A stretch of 64,000 nucleotides of DNA from contig CM028889.1 of NCBI GenBank assembly GCA_016801885.1, forward strand, positions 23,814,001 to 23,878,000. The letters are read 5' to 3'. The translations under genes were made by a program, and so were the position numbers. This DNA comes from Toxotes chatareus (taxonomy: Eukaryota; Chordata; Actinopteri; Toxotidae). The notes beneath the pieces are model-generated. The model ran no database searches. It saw only the letters and a program-made list of their open reading frames with translations, and had not been told where the DNA came from. Shown one piece after another: positions 23,501 through 32,479 of the stretch (its first letter is position 1; each line of letters opens with the position of its first letter).

Positions 23501-24600
23501 CTTGCTTGTCCCTGGAGTTTCAGGGACGCTTTCTCAGCTGAGAGAAGCAAACGCCTGGCTTCCCGTGAAATGAACATATTGATATTAAAGGCTGGTCCTG
23601 CAGTGGAGCGTTGCTGGGTAATTTTCTAAAGTAAAAGGATGTTTTAGTCATGACCTTTTCTGAATCTATATCTTTAGATATTTCTCTCTGATGCGCTCGC
23701 ACAGTCGTAGAAACGGGTGCATGCTCACATCCTCGTATTCACATTTCACAGCAGGGACGTGCTGAGTGTTTCGGGGCGGAACTAAAATCTTTTAAAGCCA
23801 CTTTGTAAGGTTGGTCCACTGGCTAATTCCATTCAGTGTGAAATGAAATTGTGAGCTTCTGTGAGGCTTGTCCAAGTCTTGATTCAGAAGCCTGCAGCTC
23901 CTTCAAAGAAGGATTTAAAAAAGAGCAAAGGTTTGACACAAAGTGGCTTTGTTGATTGCATGAAATTAGCTCCTGCATATGGGCTTTTTTTACACTGCTC
24001 CGCTCTTAGACAAGAGCCTGTTCTCTCTCTTACTTATTTAAAGCCTGTTTGCATTTCCATTACTCTTTTGACAGAGGCATATGACAGTAGCTTTCCTGTG
24101 TGGTAATATGATTACATTAACATGGAGGATGGAGCCAGTTGCTCCCAGAAAGCTCAAATCAAACAGGCTTCTCTCTGAGTGGCTACTTCACTGCATTTAA
24201 GTATAAAGACAAACACAAGCACACATCTTCAGTGTCAAACACAAGCTTAGTCGTGTTGTTATTATTCTTTTTTACTTTGTGTACCTGTTTATGCTCCTAA
24301 CCAGGCTTTTGTCCTTGTTTCTGTTTGTGCGTTCTCTCAGGTCTTGAGACCCAAATGCAGCTGAGCCAGTGATGCTCCTTGGCTACTGATGAATGCTGGA
24401 GGCATGGTACAAAAGGTAAGAGGATTCAGCTTTGTTAGCTCTGTCACCTACTGTCATGAAATGACATTGTGCACAAGCCATGTGTGTGGAGCTCATTGAA
24501 GGGGAAAAAAAAAAAAAGGTGCTTCTTTTGTGTCTGTTCCAGCAACGTTTTGCAGGTACACCATGTCTCTTAAGTGCTTTTTTGTTGTAGTTCAAAACTG
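20560..24600. other. Gene-free stretch
   Basis: No exon recognised. Longest ORFs (97-120 codons around 21.6-23.2 kb) are low-complexity frames over GA-, CT- and CA-rich DNA. Short CA/TG arrays lie near 21750 and 21880. Confidence 0.6.
20860..20890. promoter_or_regulatory. Inverted pair of AP-1-type TGAGTCA motifs
   Basis: ACTGAGTCA (20860-20868) and TGACTCAGT (20882-20890) form a 9-bp inverted repeat with a 13-bp spacer. Each arm contains a full TGAGTCA AP-1/NRL-type site. Function is not shown by sequence alone. Confidence 0.3.
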
Positions 24601-24605
24601 TATCT

Positions 24606-25018
24606 GAACTTTACGGAGAGAAATTAGACTCACAGTGGTCACAAATGTGTATCACATGATCTACAAATGAAAAATAGGCTTTATAAATGTGTACAACAAT
24701 TTGTGTGTAATTTTGGATACTCACAAATGCATGTTCCAATCCGGTAGCAAGCAATTTGAACACATGTAAAAGTTTTACAAATGCACACATAAATATTAAT
24801 ATTTGAGATTTTTGAAATGTATTTTGCTAAAATACATTTTGCAAAATTGTTTTGCATGTGTTCAAATTGATTGGTATTTGTGTGTGGACTGGAACATGCA
24901 TTTGTGAGGACCCAGATTTACGCACAAATCACCTGTAAATCCTATTTTTCATTAGTAGGTCATGTGATACACTTGTTACTTGTGTCCATTTTCAGTCTAA
25001 TTTCTCTCCATAGAACTT
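24606..25018. mobile_element. Fold-back (palindromic) MITE, about 410 bp
   Basis: The whole segment is close to its own reverse complement. The left arm has CGGAGAGAAATTAGACT (24614-24630), TATCACATGA, ACAAATGCATGTTCCA and CAATTTGAACACATG. The right arm carries these motifs in inverted order, ending AGTCTAATTTCTCTCCATAG. The arms meet near 24812 around AAATGTATTTTGC / TAAAATACATTT. It has no ORF of note. The structure fits fold-back MITEs known from fish genomes; family not assigned. Confidence 0.8.
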
Positions 25019-25796
25019 CTTTTTCATGCATCTAAAGCTTCCTGCCACAACAGATCCACACTGACACTCCTCTCCGTGGATATTACACAAAACAGTCAAG
25101 TTTTTTTCCTGTTTTGTTCCTTTCCTAATAACTGATGATGCAGTGACCCAGTTTACCCACAGGGGTCATTAAAGTTTAATAACAGGGAAATTACCTTCTT
25201 AGTTTGCAGTCATTGTTTCACTTGTGCGAGACACTAAGTCAGCATTCTCTCAACATGTCTCCAAAAACCCCCTTTTTGTTCCAGTATGTCAACCAAGTTT
25301 ACATCAAATGCATAGAGGTGATTTCAGATGTCTTGAAACTAAATATTTATACAGAAGCTTCCAGTTTTTTTTTATCTTGTGATTGTCTCCATCTTGATGG
25401 TCCCTGCATAATAGAAAGGCTGGTGAAGCTCCATGGCAGACATGTTCATCCCCATCTGTCTGTCTGTGTCGTGGCTAATGGCCTCCTGTTCTCTGTCTAA
25501 GAGCTGGGCTGGTAGTTCAGCTGATCTCACTGAACAGATAGCAGAACACTATTCACAAGTTTACAATACAGCTTAGTACTGTGAGACCATCTTTGGTTTG
25601 GCTTTATGTTCTTATCAGGTGTCTGTGTTTGGGTGTTGTGGATGTGTGTGCGTGTGCAGTAAAGTAAATGTGTTTGAGCACTGATGTTAACGGGGACAAT
25701 AGATCCACTGTGGTGATTCCTTTCAGTCCCTCTTAGCTTTAAGTGGCTTTACATACAGTGAAGGGGTCAGAGTGAACAAACTACTCTCGACTCTTT

Positions 25797-25798
<2 letters not shown>

Positions 25799-25828
<30 letters not shown>
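25799..25828 (+). repeat. (TG)15 microsatellite
   Basis: Perfect 30-bp TG repeat. Confidence 0.95.
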
Positions 25829-25830
<2 letters not shown>

Positions 25831-26014
25831 TGTGTGAGAAAACAAGGCGAGAGGGGGCATTGTCACCTCCACATGACCCCAAGTTGTCCTTGTAATTAAC
25901 AGATAACCTTTAATGAGACAGTGGCCTCACAAGCCCTAACCATGGAAATGTCACATTTAACCAGACAGCGACGCATCCTGGGCCTACACACAGATATGTG
26001 CACACATAAATGGG

Positions 26015-26017
<3 letters not shown>

Positions 26018-26061
<44 letters not shown>
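26018..26061 (+). repeat. (CA)22 microsatellite
   Basis: Perfect 44-bp AC/CA repeat, about 190 bp after the TG array at 25799 and of opposite orientation. Confidence 0.95.
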
Positions 26062-26063
<2 letters not shown>

Positions 26064-26665
26064 ATGCACACATGCAACCAGTGGAGAATGTGTTGTGTGT
26101 CCTGTCATGGCATAAATGTCATCTGACTGTAATGTTGAGGGGCTGCCTCTGTGCTCTTTACAGATGGATTGTGTGGGTGAGATGGAAACGGGCTGGGAAA
26201 TATCAGCCTGTCACAGTGTGTTGTCATCTCGTATTGAGGGGAACAGTGAGCTGAACACATGATCAAATTAGTCTAATCTGTGGACATTTTTAATTAAATC
26301 AAGTATGATGTTGTAGCAGAGTCCATTCCACACAGTTTAATATCTGTCTGGTGAAGCAGTTCCTCCCTGAGAAAACAATGTCAGAATCATTTAATAAACA
26401 GGAACTGGGCTCAAACCCAGCAGGCTCGATCTCTTACCACAGGCACACCCTCCTCTCTCTCTTCTGTGTACTCACGGCCTCCCCTCTATCTCTCCCGGTC
26501 TGTCGTTCTGTCTCTTTTCTGCACTCTCTCTATCCGTTTCCTTCGTGCTTCCTGTCTGGCCTCTCTTTGAACACAAACAACTTTTTCTGACAGTCCATTT
26601 ATGGGGAGGCAGATTGATGTGTGTGAGGTGTAGGCGTATTTCCAAAGATACACTCTATAAAGAGG

Positions 26666-26667
<2 letters not shown>

Positions 26668-26700
<33 letters not shown>
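26668..26700 (+). repeat. (CA)n microsatellite
   Basis: Perfect 33-bp repeat. Confidence 0.95.
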
Positions 26701-26703
<3 letters not shown>

Positions 26704-28343
26704 GACCACATCCAGACACATATCCATCAGGGAGCTGTTGTTTGTAATAAGGTTAAACTCTGGCCTGAATGTGGTCACTGAAGTAAGGTCCTGAGCTGTC
26801 ATATTTTCTTATTGGAAAATAAGTAGATTTTCCTCTTTTAGTCTAGAACAAAAAGAAAAAAACCCACACAGTTTGACTAAAGCAATAAACTCTCACCTGA
26901 GCTCTGATGTGACTTGATAGGTCTGTTGGGCCTTCGTAATCTTTTCCTGGCCACCAGAATGCTGATTTATTTAAATCTACCCATGAATATTATAATAGAA
27001 ATGTATGGATGTCTCCTTGAATCAGTGAACTATATGCTGGGATGATTCTGAAGAGGGAAACAGGCTTTCAAAGAATGACTTACCATAAATGTTTCTAGGT
27101 CTACAGAATGAGACAAAGATACTGATCATGTGCGCAAATACACACGCACCCAATGAACTCTATAGCATGTTGATGTTGAAGAGGGGGGTGGGGGGGGGAC
27201 TGACATGTTTGCCTATTCATTGGCTCTGCGGCAGGGAGTGAGGTTGTGTGAGTGTCATTTCATTGTAAATCGGTTTAGAAGTGAGACCGTCAACTGGCGT
27301 CAAGAAGATATGTGACAGCTTCTGAATCCTGAAGAGATGCGTGTGAAGCTTTGTCGACCGTTCTGCACAGCAGCCCGATGCAGAGATGTACTCATGTACT
27401 GTATTGGCAGCGTCCCCCACCCTTGTGTGTGTGTGTGTGTCTCTCTGTGCACACGCACACATCAAGTGTCAAGATGTACGAACAGACACAATCACATAGA
27501 TATTCCCCCTGCATCTTGTGCTCTCGTCACGCCTCCCTGACTTTCTCTCATTGTCTGAATCCGAGATGAAAACACAGTCAAACACACACTCAAACGACAC
27601 ACGCTCACAAACAAACACACACGTACGCAGTCGCACAAATTATACCACCCGCACGAACACATTCTTCTTTAGGTTAGAGGACAATTTGTTCAGCATCTGT
27701 GAAATTAGACATGGGTTTACAACGTAGCCTTTTCAGTACTGATCACTGTCATACAAGTCAGTGTCTGTGTGTGTGTGTGCGTCCACGTGCGTGTATTTGT
27801 GCATCTTATTGTGAGGTGTGTTAAAGAAAACTCTTGTCGTGCTTTGTGTTAAGTTTGTGGACAGGCAGCGAGCTTCAGGGGTTTAACTTAATTCATGGTT
27901 TTGAACACAAGCAGACAGTCTCAATGTAGTGTATATTTATGGACATGAGACGTGGAGGTTCATCCATACAGCCAAAGGGCCTCTTCATGCAGGACTGCCT
28001 CGGGCCTGTAAGCAAAGACTGGATTGTTTTCCAGCCTCCTTTTATTTTCTGTCAGTGTACCATCCTTTCACAAGCCAAATTCTACTATTTAAGTTTACCG
28101 TAATGTGCTGTTTTGTGACGTCTGCTGGGAGAAAGAAGCAATGCTTCACATTATCTGCAGATGCTTGAAAGGCCCAGTTATTATATGACACAGCGAGCGG
28201 CGATGAAAAATACTACAGTGTACCATGGTAAAAGATAAAAAGATGGTTTGACAAAAACAACACTGAATGAAGGAGTAATTTTGAGAGCCATAGAAGAAAA
28301 CAGAAGCAAGAGGAGGCAGATTTTGAAGGAGCTCAGTGCAGCT

Positions 28344-28531
28344 TCACGTGTCGTGTTTTTCCTTCAGGCTGTGACATGCCCTGACATATTTTGCTGCTGC
28401 CATGGTTTTTTTTCTCCCAAGTAAATATTGAATTTTGGTTTGGTCTGAGGGCGTGTGAAATTCTTGGTAATTGAGCTGTATTTGTTTTTTTATGTCTTTG
28501 TACAACCCACAGTGTAACAGAAAGTGCTTCT
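28344..28531 (-). pseudogene. Retroelement-like Cys/His tail, second copy (minus strand)
   Basis: On the minus strand the frame reads EKHFLLHCGLYKDIKKQ, continues through TKIQYLLGRKK and AAAKYVRACHSLKEKHDT, and stops at 28344. The HFLL-x-C core and the downstream helix match the tail pattern of the relic at 14640-14932, here with its C-terminal extension better preserved. The frame is continuous at its 5' side with Tc1-like transposase sequence, so an 85-codon ORF spans the junction of two unrelated elements. That ORF is not a gene. Confidence 0.5.
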
Positions 28532-28836
28532 CCCTTTCATCAGCGAGGTGTTTCTGTCCGCAGAGCTGCTGCTCGCTGGGTGTTTTTTTGTTTTTTGGCA
28601 CCTTTCTGACTCTAGAGACACACGATCCCAGGTTCCCACAAGTTTCAGAAATACTCAGACCAGCCCGTGGTCATTGGTGTGATCATTAACCGAAGCTCCT
28701 GACCTGCATCTGCATTATTTGATGCACTGCACTGCTGCCACATGATTGGTTGATTGCATGATAATTGCATGAATAAGCAGGTGTACAGGTGTTCCTAATA
28801 AAGCGTCTCCTTCGGAGGACCTGACCACCGGCTGAG
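28530..28836 (-). mobile_element. Tc1-like transposon, 5' end and start of transposase (truncated)
   Basis: Read on the minus strand, this begins with a degraded inverted-repeat end (CTTTATTAGGAACACCTGTA at about 28783-28802). It then follows the 5' region of a Tc1-like element that is common in fish genomes. The coding part gives AGLSISET, then KNKKTPSEQQLCGQKHLADE, matching the paired-type helix-turn-helix part of that transposase. About 70 bp around the expected start codon are missing near 28675. About 22 bp interrupt the terminal repeat at 28803-28824. The element stops at about 28530, where a different relic begins. Identification rests on remembered nucleotide similarity over several blocks. 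Confidence 0.75.
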
Positions 28837-28839
28837 CGT

Positions 28840-29442
28840 GCTCCTCCTTATTGGCCCGGTAATGTTCATTGGTCATAATGAGTTGATGGTCGTGTGATAT
28901 TTTGTGACTTTACAAGTTGATGAGGATTGTGATTTCAGAAAAACAATACACTAACTTGACACCATACATGGAACACTTGCATGCACTATTAAACAACTGT
29001 CTGGCCTGAAGTGTACTGTGGGATACTGAGGGTTTCACAGGCTACAAATGTTGTCATTGTACAAATTCAAGCAAAAGGAGGTTGCATTTGGAGAAGCCTT
29101 TGAACTAGAACAACCCTCATTGGATCGTCACAACATATTTGGCCTAGAAATACGGACTTCTCCTCGCTGTATGGCATTTTTCTTCACTGGGGTTACATAG
29201 GTTATTGTTGCAGGAAGTATGTGAGATCATATCAGAGGACCGTCTCACAAGCCTTTGTGCATTTATGTGTGTGTGTGAGAGAGAGAGAGAGAGACTGGAC
29301 TCCAGTTAAATCAAAGCTGCCTCTGTGCTTGCTCCCTGAATCCCCTGTCGGTGAAAACTCAGTTTGTCTGGGAGCTAAAAGAGACTGGTGAATTATTAAA
29401 GCTTGCTGAAGCTTCACTCATAGAGAACCAGCAGACCACTGA

Positions 29443-29489
<47 letters not shown>

Positions 29490-31000
29490 CAGTCCAATGT
29501 AATACCCACAGGATACCATACTCAGAATCGCTACACATGAAGAATGTTGACTACTCATGCTGAGCAAAGCTGGTGGACTTCACTGTTTGCAAGTGCAGAT
29601 GCACTTCTGTAGCCTTTCAAACATCCAGCCATGGGTTACTATTACTAAAGCTCACTACCGCAGGAATAAGTATCATCCCACCTGCCTCACAAATTTGCAG
29701 CTTGTAGTCTGAACTCCAGCTCCAGAGTCAGACAAGATTTATGAAGAGCTGTTGTTGCCTTGTACTCTCTGACCTTTTTAAGATTCGTTCTGATGAGATG
29801 GAAAATAAAAGATAAGAGTTCAGGGTTGCAACCTAGCTGTTTAATAATTGGCACAGTGACACACCAGTGTTGGCTGTTATTAATTTAAGCCTGAATTGAC
29901 GCAGTGCATGCAAGTTAATAGAAAAGTGACTCCGGGAGGTTTAACATAAAGAAACAATAAACCTTTTTCAAGAAATTGTAGATGGCAAAACAAAAAAACA
30001 AAAACTGAATCCACACTTTACTGAAAATGACAACAGCTAGTTTCCACAATGCTGTTTACAGCTGTGTGTGTTGTATGATTCTTCATCGCATGGCTTATAA
30101 CAGCAGCAGAAGTGTGATTAAAAGATGTTTTCAACACATCCTGACTCTCGAGAGAGTGAAGGCATATTTTATGACTTTGATTTTTAGCAAACTCCTGAAA
30201 TCGGTATATATACTGGTATTTTGTTGTGCCCCAGTAAGATGTGTGGTGCTGTGATATTCATGTTTTTATGATCGAGCATTGCTGTAGATTTCTTATGTTT
30301 CCTAGAATAACATTTGACCAGCTCGAGATAATAACATTTAGGTAGGTAAAGTCATTTCTATCATAAAGTTTTAGTGCATTTTTCCAGTTCAGAAAAAGTG
30401 AGCACACAGAAAATGAAGCTGTGGTTCACCATGCCCAGTGGTTTCATTAAGCTGCCTAACTGGCGCTCATAGCGTAGGTCTTAAGCAGGAACATGAAGTC
30501 ATTTGTGCCACCTAGATGAGCTGATGATCAGCTGATTCCTCTAAGTGCTGTCTCCACACCCATTCACATAATAGAGTGGTCTATTTAAACGCCCAGCTCC
30601 ATACATCTGCTGTTTGCTTGCCATGTTGGCCACTGCTGCATTGCAGGCTGAAAACACCCAGCTTTCTCCCAGGGTTTATTTAACTTCTCTCACTCTCTGG
30701 ATCTTTGTTTATTTTTTTTTTCTTTTTTGAAAAACAAGAAAAGAAAAAGAAACATTTAGTTTAACTGGTGTTTTGAAATAAGATATTATATTAATGATGA
30801 CAGGTTAATAATTTAATATTGAAAAAAAATTACCTAATATTATGCTATTTAATTTTTTAGGTCCCCTTTCAGTCATGGGTCATTAGAATCGTCCAAACCC
30901 ACACCCACCCCCCAGTGACCCATCTGTGAGCAGCCTCTATTTTCCATGCAAACTCTGAATCAAAACGTGATCATGCGCAGGAACAAAGAGTGTTGTTGGC
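28840..31000. other. Gene-free stretch
   Basis: No exon recognised. It contains GA repeats at 29275-29294 and (CA)n at 29444-29486. Around 30710-30765 a T-rich run is followed by an A-rich run, forming an imperfect hairpin. Confidence 0.55.
29444..29486 (+). repeat. (CA)n microsatellite
   Basis: Perfect 43-bp AC repeat. Confidence 0.95.
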
Positions 31001-31152
31001 CTTTCCCCACAGAGAAGGCACCTGGCATAGCTGCTAGTCAGTATCGACTGTTTGTGCAAGTGGATAACAATATTAATTCTTTAACTCTGACGCTGAATGT
31101 TTCCTCCCTCAATCCAAGTGAATATTGAATATATTGTATTTAGATGTATATT

Positions 31153-31178
31153 TTATATTTATATTAATATAAATATAA
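31153..31178. repeat. Perfect 26-bp AT palindrome
   Basis: Thirteen bases on each side of the centre (31165/31166) pair exactly, built only from A and T around TATTAATA. It could extrude as a cruciform. No protein site is identified. Confidence 0.9.
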
Positions 31179-31339
31179 GATTTGAAAGGGCTTGTCAGGA
31201 GGAGGTGCAAAGACATGCTGGACCAGAGATTTTTTTTTTACAAACAGAGTACAGAAACTTAAATAAAGTCACATGGGAGAGCTGAACAGTCTGACCAGCA
31301 TGACTGGCTGTCCTATTAATTTGCTTTGAATATTTCCAG

Positions 31340-31490
31340 GCTTCAACCAGAGCTGCTGTAGCAGCTGAAGCAGCAAGCGAGGGTCATGAAAGGGTAGCTG
31401 TGGCTAATGAAGAGAGAGATGTAGGAGAGGAGGAGGAGGACAGCAGTGAACATGATACTGTGGGAGAGCCAGCTATGGCAGAAGCAACAG
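31340..31490 (+). CDS. Candidate exon of an unknown gene, acidic Ala/Glu-rich
   Basis: The segment is bounded by a fair acceptor (TTGAATATTTCCAG, AG at 31338-31339) and a strong donor (ACAG|GTGAGA at 31490/31491). It is open throughout in one frame, giving ASTRAAVAAEAASEGHE, then NEERDVGEEEEDSSEHD and ending MAEAT plus one base (151 nt, phase 0 to phase 1). I do not recognise the protein. The downstream segment at 31643-31824 begins in the matching phase. Against: no upstream partner was found, and the Glu run comes from a GAGGAGGAG repeat. It may be an exon of an unannotated gene or non-coding transcript, or chance. Confidence 0.25.
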
Positions 31491-31642
31491 GTGAGATTGA
31501 CAGCAAACACACTGACAGAGCTGTAGATATTGTTCGGTTATTTATTTGTCACAGCTAAATAACATATTTGCAGTGGAGCACCTTATATTGTATTGTTTCA
31601 TAATTAATTTAAGACCCCCTTCACTGCCACTGCCACTACCAG

Positions 31643-31824
31643 GTCGGCTACCACCACAAATAGAGTGTAATTCTGTGGGAAACACTGTGGCATTCATTAT
31701 CAAGCAGGTAATAACACAGAGCACTGGGTCCAACTCAAGCGGCGGTGGACTCATTAATATAAACAGGACCCTAAACCCAAACTCAATTTACTTGAAAGCC
31801 TCTTTGGAGACAGGGGTTCAGTGA
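31643..31824 (+). CDS. Candidate terminal exon paired with 31340-31490
   Basis: An acceptor AG at 31641-31642 follows TGCCACTGCCACTACC. Entered in the phase left by the donor at 31490, the segment is open for 59 codons plus stop: GRLPPQIECNSVGNTVAFII onward to LKASLETGVQ and TGA at 31822-31824. An internal CAG|GTAATA at 31707/31708 could also act as a donor. The peptide is not low-complexity and is not one I recognise. Evidence is limited to phase agreement and openness. The frame is also open upstream to 31546, so the acceptor is not required. Confidence 0.2.
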
Positions 31825-31984
31825 AGAGTCTTTGCCTGTGTGTATGTGTATGTGTGTGTATGCGCATGCATGCATGTGTGTCTAAGAAAGGAATTAATCA
31901 TTCCTCTCCCACAGTCCAGCACACCCATACACAGACAGTTCTGGGTGCGTGTGTGCATGTGCATTACAAAGCTCCAATTAGATA

Positions 31985-32115
31985 GCTGATCAGTGGTGTA
32001 TATTTAATAGTCACTCCCCCCCCGACACACCCCCTCACTCATATCTCTGCCATTAATGAGTCCAATTAGCACATGCAAATATTTACTTCTAACTAGCATT
32101 TGTGATTTATCACAC
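31985..32115. promoter_or_regulatory. Possible conserved non-coding element with octamer and homeodomain motifs
   Basis: Unique AT-rich sequence carries CCATTAATGAGTCC, CCAATTAGCA and the POU octamer ATGCAAAT (about 32073-32080) within some 40 bp. Clusters like this are typical of developmental enhancers. Conservation is not visible from one sequence. Confidence 0.25.
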
Positions 32116-32439
32116 TGTTCACTCTTTAAAACAGTCGGAGTCATTTTTGTGTATGTGCGTGCGGTGCTGATTTGTGTACGTGGCTTCCCTCTCTTTATTC
32201 ATGAAGGCATGTCAGCTCATTAGGCCCTCCTGTAGAGTAAGATCATCAGCAGTACGGGGAGAGAGGAATCAAAAGACAGTGTAAAGAGGACGAGAGGGAA
32301 CATCACAGTATTCTACGCTGTAATATTCAGCCGTGCAGACACACGTACCCCCCATGTATCAGTCATTGATTGAGGGTGTGCAACTGTAATGGGTACCACT
32401 CCACCAACATCAGAGTAACGACACCCAGACATCGCAGAA

Positions 32440-32475
32440 GGCATTGGGAGAAAGAAAGGCATTGGGAGAAAGAAA
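32440..32475 (+). repeat. Exact 18-bp tandem duplication
   Basis: GGCATTGGGAGAAAGAAA occurs twice in direct succession (32440-32457 and 32458-32475), followed by GGAAGG. Confidence 0.95.
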
Positions 32476-32479
32476 GGAA

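Larger units (their letters stand above)
25019..28340. other. Gene-free stretch with three dinucleotide arrays
   Basis: No exon recognised. It contains (TG)n 25799-25828, (CA)n 26018-26061 and (CA)n 26668-26700, which account for most ORFs here. Confidence 0.6.

Noticed and set aside
30946..31128. 60-codon plus-strand ORF ending VDNNINSLTLTLNVSSLNPSEY
   Set aside because: A possible acceptor at 31011-31012 and a weak donor at 31118 exist, but the resulting phase (1) does not match the candidate exon at 31340 (phase 0), so they cannot be joined.
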